Part shown: positions 9,309 through 20,219 of the stretch, piece by piece | Position numbering within the stretch: position 1 is the first letter of the stretch | How the letters are laid out: every line of letters starts with the position of its first letter | Assembly (NCBI GenBank): GCA_017255395.1 | Contig: JAFKDC010000030.1 | Location: 1 to 49,685, forward strand | Reading direction: 5' to 3' | From: Enemella evansiae | GTDB lineage: Bacteria; Pseudomonadota; Alphaproteobacteria; Rhodobacterales; Rhodobacteraceae | DNA: 49,685 nucleotides | Made by a program: the position numbers and the translations under genes | Notes under the pieces: generated by a model | Database searches by the model: none | Seen by the model: the letters and a program-made list of their open reading frames with translations, nothing else | What the model was told of the DNA's origin: nothing

Positions 9309-10301
9309 CTAGACCGGGTTCGGCAGCGGCTCTCCGGCGAAGAAGGCGCGCAGGTTGGCGACGGCCAGCCGCCCCATGCACTCGCGCACTTCCAGCGTCG
9401 CCGTGCCGAGGTGCGGCAGCAAGGTAACCGTATCGAGTGCTTTCAGCCGCTCCGGCACCTGCGGTTCGTTCTCGTAGACGTCCAGCCCGGCGCCGCCGAT
9501 GCTGCGGTTTTCCAGAGCTTCGATCAGCGCCGTTTCGTCCACCACGTCGCCCCGGGCGATATTGACCAGATGCGCATGCGCGGGCATCGCCCTCAGCACG
9601 CTGGCATTCACCGTGTGCCGGGTCGCGGCGCCGCCGGGCAGGGCGACGACGAGGAAGTCGACCTGGGCGGCCAGCGCCTCCGGGCTGTCGCAGCGGGTCG
9701 CGGGAAACTCCAGCTCTTTCTCCGAGCGCGAGGCATAGGCCACGCTCATGCCAAAGCCATAGTGGCAGCGCCGCGCGATGGCCTGCCCGATCCGCCCCAT
9801 GCCCAGCACGCCCAGCCGCTTGCCGGTGACGTGATGGCCCAGCATTTGCACCGGGTGCCAGCCCTCCCACGCACCGGCGCGGACCAGCCGTTCACCCTCT
9901 GCCGCGCGGCGCGCCGACATCAGCAGCAGCGTCAGGGCGGTGTCGGCAGTGGCGTCGGTGACGGCGCCGGGGGTGTTGGTGACGGCGATGCCTGCGGCCT
10001 TGGCGGCCTCTACGTCGATGTGGTTGAAGCCCACGCCGAAGTTGGCCAGCAGCTTGCAGCGCGGGTCCGGCACGGCGGCGAAGACCTGTGCATCATAGAG
10101 GTCGCCCAGCGTCGGCAACACGCCGTCGTAATCGCGCAGAGAGGCCTCCATCTCGGCCCGGGTCATCGGGTCGGGGCGGTCGCGGTAGGTGATGTCGAAG
10201 AGCGCGCGGGCCTCTGCGATTACGGCGTCGGGCAGGTTTCGGGCAATCAGAACCTTGGGCAAAGCACTCTCGTTTATCTTGGGGCGGTCGGGTCGGGGCA
10301 T
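9309..10301 (-). CDS. D-isomer-specific 2-hydroxyacid dehydrogenase
   Basis: The 330-residue NAD(P)-dependent enzyme reduces a 2-oxoacid such as glyoxylate or hydroxypyruvate to the D-2-hydroxyacid. The nucleotide-binding motif is GVLGMGRIGQAIA. The catalytic Arg lies in ALPGGAATRHTV or NIARGDVVDE, the Glu in DVYENEPQVP, and the His in LLPHLGTATLEVR. The overall form is closest to glyoxylate/hydroxypyruvate reductases of the GhrB/GyaR type, but substrate cannot be read from sequence. Length is normal. The downstream neighbour is unrelated. Confidence 0.85.
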   Translation of the reverse strand: MPRPDRPKINESALPKVLIARNLPDAVIAEARALFDITYRDRPDPMTRAEMEASLRDYDGVLPTLGDLYDAQVFAAVPDPRCKLLANFGVGFNHIDVEAAKAAGIAVTNTPGAVTDATADTALTLLLMSARRAAEGERLVRAGAWEGWHPVQMLGHHVTGKRLGVLGMGRIGQAIARRCHYGFGMSVAYASRSEKELEFPATRCDSPEALAAQVDFLVVALPGGAATRHTVNASVLRAMPAHAHLVNIARGDVVDETALIEALENRSIGGAGLDVYENEPQVPERLKALDTVTLLPHLGTATLEVRECMGRLAVANLRAFFAGEPLPNPV

Positions 10302-10377
10302 GGCGGGACGGCGGCCCCGGCGTTGGGAAGGGTCCGGCCCCGCGCCAAAGGCTTAGGGCGGGGGACCGGGGCGGGGG

Positions 10378-10716
10378 TCACAGCATCCTCGATCCGTTGG
10401 GGACGGGCTTGTCGGGGGTCAGCAGCACGACCGCCTCGGCATCGTCGTAGAGGCCCAGAACCAGAGCCTCGGACATGAAGGGACCGATCTGGCGGGGCGG
10501 AAAGTTCACCACGCCCATGACCTGTTTGCCGACCAGCTCTTCGGGGGCGTAATGCAGGGTGATCTGGGCCGAGCTTTTCTTGACGCCGATCTCGTCGCCG
10601 TAATCGACCCAAAGCTTGATGGCGGGCTTGCGCGCCTCGGGGAAGGGTTCGGCCTGCACGACGGTGCCGACGCGGATGTCGACCTTCAGGAAGTCGTCGA
10701 ATGTGATCTCAGCCAT
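10378..10716 (-). CDS. csaA: CsaA-like tRNA-binding-domain protein
   Basis: The 112-residue protein is a single tRNA-binding (OB-fold) domain of the CsaA family: FLKVDIRVGTVVQAE near the start, and KQVMGVVNFPPRQIGPFMSEALVLG in the middle. CsaA is a proposed export chaperone in Bacillus, and related free domains bind tRNA. The true start is ATG at 10716, with AAAGGAG seven bases upstream; an in-frame TTG at 10722 is less likely. Its start overlaps the proC stop by eight bases, so it is translationally coupled to proC. Confidence 0.88.
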   Translation of the reverse strand: MAEITFDDFLKVDIRVGTVVQAEPFPEARKPAIKLWVDYGDEIGVKKSSAQITLHYAPEELVGKQVMGVVNFPPRQIGPFMSEALVLGLYDDAEAVVLLTPDKPVPNGSRML

Positions 10717-11524
10717 TGGCAAGCTCCTTTGACCGGGCGGCGGCGGCGCGCACGGTGGCGCGCATCAGGGGCGGCAGGCCGTCGCTTTCGTTCATCAGGA
10801 CCTCGAGCCCCGCCTGCGTGGTCCCGTTAGGCGAGGTCACGTTGCGCCGCAACTGCGCCGGGTCCTCGCCCGTCTCCTGCGCCAGCGCCCCGGCCCCCGC
10901 GACGGTGGCGCGGGCCAGCGACAGCGCGAGGTCGGGCGCGAGGCCCTCGGCCTCTGCGGCGGCGGCGAGGCATTCGATCATGTGAAAGACATAGGCCGGG
11001 CCCGATCCGCTGACCCCGGTCACCGCGTCCATCTGGTCTTCAGACTCCAGCCGCACGACCTCTCCGACGGCGGTCAGCAGGCTTTCCGCCATGTCGAGAT
11101 GCGCCACTGTCGCCTGCGCGTTGCCGATCACCGCCGTGATGCCGCGCCCGATGGCGGCGGGGGTGTTGGGCATGGCGCGCACGATGGGCGCCTTCGTCCC
11201 CAGCGCCGCCTCGTAAGAGGCCATGGTGACACCGGCGGCGACCGAGACGAACAGCGTCTCACCGCCGCCCATCGAGGCCAGCACCGGCAGCGCCTCGGCC
11301 ATCATCTGCGGCTTGACCGCGATCAGCACGATGGCGGGGTCGGCGGGCAGGTCCTCGTTGACATGCACGCCCTGCGCTACGACCCAGTCAGAGGGCTTGG
11401 GGTCCTGCACCCAGACCGATGCAGGCGGCAGCCCGCGTCCCAGCCAGCCTTCCAGCATGGCCGACCCCATCTTGCCGCAGCCCAGCAGCACCAATCCGCG
11501 CTGCGCGATCTCTCCGTCCTTCAT
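10709..11524 (-). CDS. proC: Pyrroline-5-carboxylate reductase
   Basis: The 271-residue enzyme carries out the last step of proline synthesis, reducing pyrroline-5-carboxylate with NAD(P)H. The Rossmann motif is LLGCGKMGSAMLEGW near residue 15. The family signature is visible as VTSPNGTTQAGLEVL, preceded by VTGVSGSGPAYVF in the dimer domain. Start is ATG at 11524 with AGGAGG before it; an upstream in-frame start at 11548 is less well supported. It heads a two-gene operon with the CsaA-like gene. Confidence 0.92.
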   Translation of the reverse strand: MKDGEIAQRGLVLLGCGKMGSAMLEGWLGRGLPPASVWVQDPKPSDWVVAQGVHVNEDLPADPAIVLIAVKPQMMAEALPVLASMGGGETLFVSVAAGVTMASYEAALGTKAPIVRAMPNTPAAIGRGITAVIGNAQATVAHLDMAESLLTAVGEVVRLESEDQMDAVTGVSGSGPAYVFHMIECLAAAAEAEGLAPDLALSLARATVAGAGALAQETGEDPAQLRRNVTSPNGTTQAGLEVLMNESDGLPPLMRATVRAAAARSKELANG

Positions 11525-11959
11525 GACGCCTCCTGATCCTTTGCCCAAGGGGTACGCAAAGACGTGCGCCGCCGCAATGGTGGCAGGCCATAGCGCGGGG
11601 CTATACCGGACGCGCGCCTATCGACGCGGCGCCCGGAGACCGCGCTGACACGAAGCCCGGCGATTACGGTCGGACGGTTGGCGCAGAGATGAAGACCCGC
11701 CACGAAGCGTGGCCGATATGGGCCGACGATACGCCGTGCTGCGGGACCGCGGCGGGTCGCCACGATGCCCGGGGAAGCCACGGCCCCGATGCGGTGGCCG
11801 TGCGGATATTGGCCTGTCGCGATGCGGGAGCGAGGCGGGCTGTCCCGATGCCCAAGGGAGGCCGCGCCTCACCGTGATCCCGAAACCTTTCGGGCCGCCG
11901 CGATGTCGCGACGGCCCCTTGTCGGCCCCGGGTGCCGGGGCAAGCGCTGCCGGTGCGGT
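11525..11959. other. Intergenic region between proC and doeA
   Basis: A 435-base gap upstream of proC and downstream of doeA (both on the minus strand). Several open frames cross it, but none shows a recognisable domain. The proC promoter must lie in the part near 11530-11650. I see no repeat, hairpin with T run, or RNA gene. Confidence 0.35.
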
Positions 11960-13156
11960 CTAGTCCTTCACCAGCATCTTGCGGGGCAGGTCGCAGAAGA
12001 CCTCGGGCGCGCCGTCGGTGATGGCGATGCTCTCGGTGGTCTCGTAGCCCCATGTCTCCATCCAGAGGCCGGTCATGAAGTGGAAGGTCATGCCCGGTTT
12101 CAGAACGGTCCGGTCGCCCCGGCGCAGCGACATGGTGCGCTCGCCCCAGTCGGGAGGGTAGCTGAGGCCGATGGAATAGCCGCAGCGGTTGTCCTTGACG
12201 ATGTTGCGCTTTTCCAGCGACTTGAAGAAGGCGTCGGCGATGTCGTGGCAGGTGTTGCCCGCGCGCGCGGCGTCGAGCCCCGCGTCCATGCCTTCCAGCA
12301 CGGCCTCTTCGGCGTCGAGGATATCCTTCGGCGGCTTGCCAAGGAAGATCGTCCGCGACAGCGGGACATGGTAGCGCTGGTAGCAGCCCGCGATCTCGAA
12401 GAAAGTGCCCTCGTTCGCCTTCATCGGCAGGTCGTCCCAGGTCAGGTGCGGCGCGGCGGCATCGGGGCCCGACGGCAGCAGCGGGACGATGGCCGGGTAG
12501 TCGCCGCCGTGTTCGTACCACTCGTCATAGCGCAGGCCGGCGTCGTAGATCTCGGCCACCAGATCGCACTTGCGCACGCCCACGTCGACCTCGCGCGCGA
12601 TGCGGCGGTGCATGCGTTCCACGATGCGGGCGGCCTGCCGCATGTATTCCAGCTCCTTCTCGGATTTCACCGCGCGCTGCCAGTTGATGAAGCCGGTGGC
12701 ATCCTTGAACTTGGCGTCCGGCAGCCCGTGGGTCAGCCGTTCATGCGCGCGGGCCGAATACCAGTAGTTGTCCATCTCGACGCCGATGGTGCCCTTGTTC
12801 CAGCCCATGTCGGTGAGCCTCTCGCAGAGATACTCCATCGGGTGGATCTCGGTCGACTGCACGTAGTGGTCGGGGTAGCCGATGACATTGTCGCGCCCGA
12901 CCCAGACGGTGCGATAGGCGCCCTGCGCGTCCTGCCCGCGCCCGAACCAGATCGGATTGCCGGTGGGGCCGATGATCACGCATTGATGCACGTAGAAGGA
13001 CCAGCCGCCGTAGCCCGAGACCCAGGACATGTTCGACGGGTCCGACAGGATGAGCATGTCGTAGCCCTCGCGCTCCATCCGGGCGCGGATATGGACCAGC
13101 CGTTCCTGGTATTCTTCCGTGGTGTAGCGTTCTGGCGTTCGTTGCAGCTTGTTCAT
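11960..13156 (-). CDS. doeA: Ectoine hydrolase DoeA (M24 family)
   Basis: The 398-residue protein belongs to the creatinase/prolidase (M24) fold and closely follows ectoine hydrolases (DoeA/EutD), which open the ectoine ring to N-acetyl-2,4-diaminobutyrate. Recognisable stretches are DPSNMSWVSGYGGWSFYVHQC, YVQSTEIHPMEYL, PAIVPLLPSG and GLSYPPDWGERTMSL. The N-terminal creatinase domain covers about 15-165 and the pita-bread catalytic domain about 175-390. Start is ATG at 13156 with an AAGG site upstream; a 36-codon upstream extension is not conserved in character. It is divergent from doeX, the expected local regulator. A small-molecule amidase role is inferred from context. Confidence 0.85.
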   Translation of the reverse strand: MNKLQRTPERYTTEEYQERLVHIRARMEREGYDMLILSDPSNMSWVSGYGGWSFYVHQCVIIGPTGNPIWFGRGQDAQGAYRTVWVGRDNVIGYPDHYVQSTEIHPMEYLCERLTDMGWNKGTIGVEMDNYWYSARAHERLTHGLPDAKFKDATGFINWQRAVKSEKELEYMRQAARIVERMHRRIAREVDVGVRKCDLVAEIYDAGLRYDEWYEHGGDYPAIVPLLPSGPDAAAPHLTWDDLPMKANEGTFFEIAGCYQRYHVPLSRTIFLGKPPKDILDAEEAVLEGMDAGLDAARAGNTCHDIADAFFKSLEKRNIVKDNRCGYSIGLSYPPDWGERTMSLRRGDRTVLKPGMTFHFMTGLWMETWGYETTESIAITDGAPEVFCDLPRKMLVKD

Positions 13157-13270
13157 GGAGACCTTTCGGGGGTTTGCCGGCAGGGGCGATGGCCAGAGCC
13201 TGCCAACACCCGTGCTCCGGGGCAACCCCCTGCCGATTGACAAGGCGGTGCCGGGACGGAACAAGTCCGC

Positions 13271-13744
13271 ATGGACAACCGCCTAGACGACCGGGACATC
13301 GCCATCCTTGCCACGCTTTGCCGCGAGGGCCGCATCGCCAAGACCGAACTGGCGGCGCGGGTGAACCTGTCGCCCACGCCCTGCTGGGAACGGATGAAGC
13401 GGCTGGAGAAAGCCGGGCTGATCCGTGGCTACCGGGCCGAGATCGACCTCGAGACGCTGGGGCCGCATGTGCAGGTTTTCGTCACAGTGGAGTTGGAAAG
13501 CCACAGGGCCGAGAGCTTCCAGCTGTTCGAGCGCACGGTGGCGCGGATGCAGGCGGTCACCGGCTGCTGGGCGATCGGCGGCGGCTACGATTACCTGATG
13601 CAGGTGGTTACCCGGGATGTCGCTTCTTTTCAGGAGCTTATGGACGGTCTTCTGGAAAGCCGCGCGGGCGTGCGGCGCTACTACAGCTACATCGTCACCA
13701 AGCCGGTGAAGGATCTGCCGCCCGCCTTGGGGCTTCTGGGCTGA
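13271..13744 (+). CDS. doeX: Lrp/AsnC-family regulator DoeX
   Basis: The 157-residue regulator has an N-terminal winged HTH (LDDRDIAILATLCREGRIAKTELAARV, then LSPTPCWERMKRLEKAGLI) and a C-terminal RAM/AsnC ligand domain (VQVFVTVELESHRAE, GGYDYLMQVVTRD). In ectoine catabolic loci a regulator of this type (DoeX/AsnC) responds to breakdown products such as diaminobutyrate. Its position between doeA (divergent) and doeC-doeD fits control of both. The 114-base gap to doeA is the likely shared operator region. Confidence 0.85.
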   Translation: MDNRLDDRDIAILATLCREGRIAKTELAARVNLSPTPCWERMKRLEKAGLIRGYRAEIDLETLGPHVQVFVTVELESHRAESFQLFERTVARMQAVTGCWAIGGGYDYLMQVVTRDVASFQELMDGLLESRAGVRRYYSYIVTKPVKDLPPALGLLG

Positions 13745-13786
13745 GGCGCGCAGGGCCGCGACGGCGGCGCCGGTTTGCGCGGTCGG

Positions 13787-13823
13787 ATGCCTCCGGCGGG
13801 AGTATTTGGGCAGAAAAGAAGAG
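13787..13823 (+). repeat. Rhodobacterales intergenic repeat, copy 1
   Basis: GATGCCTCCGGCGGGAGTAT followed by TTGGGCAGAAAAGAAG matches a dispersed motif also present, inverted, at 26025-26061 and 44400-44432. It lies right after doeX. I recall near-identical copies scattered downstream of genes in this bacterial family; its role is not established. Confidence 0.6.
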
Positions 13824-13894
13824 CAGGGTGTGGTCCGGTCGTAGGGCGGTCCCTGGGCCGGGCCGGGCCGGGAGCTGTGCGCTGGGCAGGCAGT

Positions 13895-13965
13895 TCCTCT
13901 GCCTTGGATGGCCGGAACAGAGGAATCCTCTGCCGCGTGGCCTGCAAACAGGCAAAGCCTCTGCC
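13895..13965 (+). promoter_or_regulatory. Three phased CCTCTGCC repeats before doeC
   Basis: CCTCTGCC occurs three times, within the nonamers at 13895-13903, 13926-13934 and 13957-13965, each exactly 31 bp (about three helical turns) apart. The middle copy is part of a perfect 15-bp palindrome, CAGAGGA-A-TCCTCTG at 13918-13932. The array ends 40 bases before the doeC start, so it is well placed for a regulator such as DoeX. The binding protein is inference. Confidence 0.5.
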
Positions 13966-14004
13966 CTGCCCGTGCGAACCATCCTTCGAAGAAGGAGATT
14001 TGCC

Positions 14005-15462
14005 ATGAGTGACATGTCGAACGGACCAAAGCCCTGGATCGCCGATGCGGCGCTTGTGCAGCACGCGGGCGACTTTCCCGGACACGGGCGGCTTGCGGTG
14101 CGCAACCCCGCCACCGGCGACGTGGTGGCGCAGGTCGCCATGAGCGACGCCACCGGCGCGCGAGAGGCCGTGGAGGCCGCGCACAAGGCCTTTGCCGGGT
14201 GGTCGGTCACGCTGCCGCAGCACCGCGCGGCCATCCTGCACCGCTGGCACAGCCTGATTGTCGAGGCGAAGGAAGACCTCGCCCGGATCATGGTGGCCGA
14301 GCAGGGCAAGCCGATCGGCGAGGCGCGCGGAGAGATCGACTATGCCGCGAGCTTCGTACAGTTCTACGCCGAAGAGGCGCTGCGCCCGAACATCGAGGGC
14401 GTGACCTCGCATCTTGCCGATGCGGAAATGGAGCTGTGGCGCGAGCCGGTGGGCGTGGCCGCGCTGATCACGCCGTGGAACTTCCCCTGCGCCATGATCA
14501 CCCGCAAGGCGGCCGCCGCGCTGGCGGCAGGCTGTTCGGTGGTCATCCACCCCTCGGCCGAGACACCGCTGTCGGCGCTGGCGCTGTCGGTGCTGGCGCA
14601 TCGCGCTGGGTTCCCCGAGGGTGTGATGTCCACCGTCATCGGCGATGCCGCGACCATCGTGGGCGAATGGACGGCGGACGCCCGCGTGCGCGCCCTGTCC
14701 TTCACCGGCTCGACCGAGGTCGGGCGGCTGCTCTATCGCCAGTCCGCCGATACCGTGAAGCGGCTGGTGCTGGAGCTTGGCGGCCACGCGCCCTTCATCG
14801 TCTTCCCTTCTGCGGATCTGGACCGCGCCGTAAGCGAAGCGGTGAAGGCCAAGTTCGCCACCTCGGGGCAGGACTGCCTTGGCGCGAACCGCTTCTACAT
14901 CCACCGCGACGTCTACGACGCCTTCTGCGAGAAGTTCACCCGCGCCGTCGAGGCGCTGAGCATGGGCGTGGGCGAGAACGACCCCGACATCGGCCCGCTG
15001 ATCCACGAACGCGCCGTGGCCAAGCAGGTCGAACAGGTCGCGGATGCCGTCGCCAAGGGCGCGAAGCTGCTGACCGGCGGCACGGTGGACGAGGGCCTCG
15101 GCCCGCTGTTCTTCCGCCCGACGGTGCTGGCCGATGTCCCCGACGAGGCCGCGATCATGTCCGAGGAAAACTTCGGCCCCGTCGCCCCGCTGACCCCCTT
15201 CGACACAGAGGAAGAGGTCATCGCGCGGGCCAATGCCACGGAATACGGCCTTGTGGCCTATGTCCACAGTCAGGACCCGCGCCGGATCTACCGCATGACC
15301 CGCGCGTTGCAGTTCGGCATGGTCGCGGTCAACCGCACCAAGGTCACCGGCGCGCCGATCCCCTTTGGCGGGGTCAAGCAGTCGGGGCTGGGCCGCGAAG
15401 GCGCCCGTCAGGGGCTCGAGGCCTTCACCGATATCAAATACGTCTGCCGCGACTGGGGCTGA
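14005..15462 (+). CDS. doeC: Aldehyde dehydrogenase DoeC
   Basis: The 485-residue NAD(P)-dependent aldehyde dehydrogenase has the nucleophile C291 ([10 protein letters not shown]), the general-base Glu in LELGGHAPF, the cofactor motif [10 protein letters not shown] and the FTGSTEVGR signature. It most resembles succinate-semialdehyde dehydrogenases. In ectoine catabolism this gene (doeC/ssd) oxidises aspartate semialdehyde to aspartate; the substrate is assigned by context. Start is ATG at 14005 with AAGGAG eight bases upstream. doeD follows after 13 bases, so the two form an operon. Confidence 0.85.
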   Translation: MSDMSNGPKPWIADAALVQHAGDFPGHGRLAVRNPATGDVVAQVAMSDATGAREAVEAAHKAFAGWSVTLPQHRAAILHRWHSLIVEAKEDLARIMVAEQGKPIGEARGEIDYAASFVQFYAEEALRPNIEGVTSHLADAEMELWREPVGVAALITPWNFPCAMITRKAAAALAAGCSVVIHPSAETPLSALALSVLAHRAGFPEGVMSTVIGDAATIVGEWTADARVRALSFTGSTEVGRLLYRQSADTVKRLVLELGGHAPFIVFPSADLDRAVSEAVKAKFATSGQDCLGANRFYIHRDVYDAFCEKFTRAVEALSMGVGENDPDIGPLIHERAVAKQVEQVADAVAKGAKLLTGGTVDEGLGPLFFRPTVLADVPDEAAIMSEENFGPVAPLTPFDTEEEVIARANATEYGLVAYVHSQDPRRIYRMTRALQFGMVAVNRTKVTGAPIPFGGVKQSGLGREGARQGLEAFTDIKYVCRDWG

Positions 15463-15475
15463 AAGGAGACTACCA

Positions 15476-16849
15476 ATGCTTAGAAACGACGATCAACTCG
15501 ACCAGTGGGACCGCGAGAACTTCTTCCACCCCTCCACCCACCTCGCGCAATTCGCCCGGGGCGAAGCGCCGAACCGCATCATCAAGGGCGGGCAGGGCTG
15601 CCATATCGAGGACCGTGACGGCACCCGCCTGCTGGACGCCTTCGCCGGCCTCTACTGCGTGAACGTGGGCTATTGCCGCCCCGAGATCGCCGAGGCGATT
15701 GCCGCGCAGGCCAAGGAGCTGGCCTATTACCACGCCTATGTGGGCCACGGCACCGAGGCCTCGATCACGCTGGCCAAGATGGTGCTGGACCGCGCGCCGG
15801 ACCACATGTCGAAGGTCTACTTCGGCCTCTCCGGGTCGGACGCCAACGAGACCAACATCAAGCTGGTCTGGTACTACAACAACATCCGGGGCCTGCCGCA
15901 GAAGAAGAAGATCATCTCGCGCTGGCGCGGCTACCACGGCTCGGGCCTGATGACCGGCTCTCTGACCGGGCTGGAGCTGTTCCACAAGAAGTTCGACCTG
16001 CCGCTGGCGCAGGTGATCCACACCGAGGCGCCCTATTACTACCGCCGCCCCGATCTGGCGATGTCCGAGGCCGATTTCGTCGCGCATTGCGTGGCCGAGC
16101 TTGAGGCACTGATCGAGCGCGAGGGCGCCGACACCATCGCCGCCTTCATCGGCGAGCCCGCGCTGGGCACCGGGGGCCTCGTGCCGCCGCCCGCAGGCTA
16201 TTGGGCCGCCATTCAGGAGGTGCTGGCCAAGCACGACATCCTGCTCATCGCCGACGAGGTGGTGACGGGCTTCGGGCGGCTGGGCACCATGATGGGTTCG
16301 ACCCACTACGGGCTGAAGCCGGACCTGATCACCATCGCCAAGGGCCTGACCTCGGCCTATGCGCCGCTGTCGGGGTCCATCGTGTCGGACAAGATGTGGA
16401 AGGTGCTGGAGCAGGGCACCGATGAAAACGGCCCCATCGGCCATGGCTGGACCTATTCCGCCCACCCCATCGGCGCGGCGGCGGGTGTTGCGAACCTGCG
16501 GCTCATCGACGAGCTGAACCTCGTGCAGAACGCGGGCGAGACCGGCGCCTACTTCAAGGCCGCGCTGACCGACGCGTTGGGCGGGCACCGCAACGTGGGT
16601 GAAGTGCGCGGCGAGGGCCTGCTCTGTGCCGTTGAACTGGTGCAGGAGCGCGAGGACCGCGTGTTCTTCGACGCCTCCGAGAAGGTCGGCGCGCGGGTCG
16701 CGGCGGCGCTGCTCGACCGGGGCGTGATCGCCCGGGCGATGCCGCAGGGCGATATCCTCGGCTTTGCGCCGCCCTTCTGCCTGACCCGCGAAGAGGCCGA
16801 CGAGATCGCCACTAAGACGGCGGCGGCGGTTGCCGAGGTGCTGGGCTAG
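15476..16849 (+). CDS. doeD: Class III aminotransferase DoeD
   Basis: The 457-residue PLP enzyme is a class III (omega) aminotransferase. The PLP lysine is K289 in [17 protein letters not shown], preceded by [11 protein letters not shown], with [15 protein letters not shown] for phosphate binding. In the ectoine pathway DoeD transaminates 2,4-diaminobutyrate to aspartate semialdehyde, the substrate of the adjacent dehydrogenase. Related enzymes use putrescine or other omega-amino donors, so substrate rests on the neighbourhood. The ATG at 15476 has AAAGGAG eight bases upstream. A strong hairpin follows the stop. Confidence 0.85.
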   Translation: MLRNDDQLDQWDRENFFHPSTHLAQFARGEAPNRIIKGGQGCHIEDRDGTRLLDAFAGLYCVNVGYCRPEIAEAIAAQAKELAYYHAYVGHGTEASITLAKMVLDRAPDHMSKVYFGLSGSDANETNIKLVWYYNNIRGLPQKKKIISRWRGYHGSGLMTGSLTGLELFHKKFDLPLAQVIHTEAPYYYRRPDLAMSEADFVAHCVAELEALIEREGADTIAAFIGEPALGTGGLVPPPAGYWAAIQEVLAKHDILLIADEVVTGFGRLGTMMGSTHYGLKPDLITIAKGLTSAYAPLSGSIVSDKMWKVLEQGTDENGPIGHGWTYSAHPIGAAAGVANLRLIDELNLVQNAGETGAYFKAALTDALGGHRNVGEVRGEGLLCAVELVQEREDRVFFDASEKVGARVAAALLDRGVIARAMPQGDILGFAPPFCLTREEADEIATKTAAAVAEVLG

Positions 16850-16867
16850 GACAGGCAGAATCCCAAA

Positions 16868-16899
16868 CGGGCAGGACGGTATTGCTTCCGTCCTGCCCG
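16868..16899 (+). terminator. Terminator-like hairpin after doeD
   Basis: CGGGCAGGACGG, loop TATTGCTT, CCGTCCTGCCCG: a perfect 12-bp stem 18 bases after the doeD stop. No clear T run follows, which is common for high-GC genomes. It should end the doeX-doeC-doeD transcript. Confidence 0.65.
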
Positions 16900-16985
16900 A
16901 CAGTCACGGCGCCTCTTGACGCCGGTCGCAGGATCATGTTGCACGGCAGCAGCCGCCGCACAGACGGGGCAGAGGCAGGGGCGAC

Positions 16986-17795
16986 ATGGCACATATCATC
17001 GTCATCGGGAACGAGAAGGGCGGCGCGGGCAAATCCACCGTCTCGATGCATATCGCAACGGCGCTGGCCCGGCTGGGGCACCGCGTCGGCGCCATCGATC
17101 TTGACCTGCGCCAGAAGAGCCTTGCCCGCTACCTTGAAAACCGGCGCAAGCATCTGGATGAGGTCGGGGTCGACCTGCCCACGCCCAGCTACATGGACCT
17201 GCCCGAGATCGACGAGGCCAGCCTGCCGCCCGGCGAGGACCCCGTGGCCCACCGCCTGACGCAGGCCGTGGCGGCGCTGAAGCCGGTCTCAGATTTCATC
17301 ATCATCGATTGTCCCGGCTCTCATACCCGGCTGGCAGAAGTGGCGCATGCGCTGGCGGATACGCTGGTGACGCCGCTGAACGACAGCTTCGTGGATTTCG
17401 ACCTGCTGGCGCATATTGACAGCGACGGCGACCGGATCATCGGCCCCTCGGTCTATTCGGAAATGGTCTGGGCGGCCCGCCAGCAGCGCGCGCAGGCCGG
17501 GCTTCCGGCAATCGACTGGGTGGTGCTGCGCAACCGTCTGGGCGTGCAGCAGATGGTCAACAAGATGAAGATCGAACGCGCCATCGCGGCCCTGTCCAAG
17601 CGGATTGGGTTCCGCATCGCGCCGGGCTTTTCCGAGCGCGTGGTCTTCCGCGAGCTGTTCCCGCGCGGGCTGACCCTGCTGGACCTCAAGGACATCGGCG
17701 TACGGCAGCTGAACATCTCGAACGTCGCGGCGCGGCAGGAATTGCGGGACCTTCTGAAGACGCTGAAGCTGCCCGGGGTCGAGGTGAAGTTCTAG
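16986..17795 (+). CDS. mipZ: Division-plane positioning ATPase MipZ
   Basis: The 269-residue P-loop ATPase belongs to the ParA/MinD superfamily. The deviant Walker A motif is KGGAGKST (residues 11-18), and later motifs are IDLDLRQKSLARYLENR and FIIIDCPGSHTRLAEVA. The RQKSLARYLENR stretch is characteristic of MipZ, which forms a gradient from the chromosome poles and keeps FtsZ away from them in alphaproteobacteria. Length is normal. Start is ATG at 16986 with AGGGG upstream. The gene stands alone; no parB is in the window. Confidence 0.92.
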   Translation: MAHIIVIGNEKGGAGKSTVSMHIATALARLGHRVGAIDLDLRQKSLARYLENRRKHLDEVGVDLPTPSYMDLPEIDEASLPPGEDPVAHRLTQAVAALKPVSDFIIIDCPGSHTRLAEVAHALADTLVTPLNDSFVDFDLLAHIDSDGDRIIGPSVYSEMVWAARQQRAQAGLPAIDWVVLRNRLGVQQMVNKMKIERAIAALSKRIGFRIAPGFSERVVFRELFPRGLTLLDLKDIGVRQLNISNVAARQELRDLLKTLKLPGVEVKF

Positions 17796-17911
17796 ACCGC
17801 TTCGCATCGGGCCGGGGTCGCGACGCGCTTGCCACACCGCCGGCCTTGCCGGGCCGTCGTGTCACGGGGCCTCGGGCACAACCCGAACGCCTGCAGGCGG
17901 CGCCCCGGTCG

Positions 17912-18457
17912 TCAGGACATCAGCCGCGCGCCGAAGCAGGCCTTCTGGACCGGCGGCACGCTGCCCGAGGGGGTGACCTCGAACGGCTGCTGAAGCAGCA
18001 CCTCGCCATCCTTGACGATCTGGAAGAGCCACGGGCCCTCGACCATCTCGAAGGCGTACTCGAAGGTGAAGAGGTTGATCGTGGTTTCCCCGCCGTTCAT
18101 CACCGCCTGCCAGCGCTCGACGGTGATGCCGCTGTCGCCCATGGGCGGGTGGGTCACCACGATATCGACCATTCCCGGGACCGCCGTGCCGGGCAAGAGA
18201 CCCGCCCGGACCCCGAAGCTGAGCCCGAGGTCGGCGGGGACGCGGGGGGTGGTCACGTCGATCTCGCGGTCCTGATCGACGATATTGAGGATGCCGGACA
18301 GCGTGTCCGGCGCCTCGCGCTGGCCCTGCAGTTCGACCTCGCAGATCACGCCGAAGCCCAGCAGCTCGACCGGAGTGTTGGCGAAGGCGCCAGAGGCCGT
18401 CTCGGCGGCAAGGGCGCTGGCGGACAGCAGCAGGGCAAGCGTGGCGGTGCGGATCAT
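17912..18457 (-). CDS. Secreted DUF3859-like protein
   Basis: The 181-residue product has a signal peptide at residues 1-18 (TATLALLLSASALA, then AE). The mature part is a beta-rich single domain with DVTTPRVPADLGLSFGVRAGL and EVTPSGSVPPVQKACFGARLMS near the end, which recalls DUF3859. Function is unknown, and location is probably periplasmic. Start is ATG at 18457, chosen because it begins the signal peptide; a longer upstream frame would bury it. Confidence 0.75.
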   Translation of the reverse strand: MIRTATLALLLSASALAAETASGAFANTPVELLGFGVICEVELQGQREAPDTLSGILNIVDQDREIDVTTPRVPADLGLSFGVRAGLLPGTAVPGMVDIVVTHPPMGDSGITVERWQAVMNGGETTINLFTFEYAFEMVEGPWLFQIVKDGEVLLQQPFEVTPSGSVPPVQKACFGARLMS

Positions 18458-18620
18458 GCATGTCTCCGGGTCGGTCGCGGGTCCGGTGCAGGCTATCACG
18501 CGGCGGTCCGCCCGGGAACGCACGGCGGCGTGAGAGCGGCGGGCCGCCGATCACCCTGCTGCATGTGAAGACGCTCCCGCGATGGCGAGGGCGTCAGGGT
18601 CGTCAGCGATGCCTGCGGGC

Positions 18621-20219
<1,599 letters not shown>

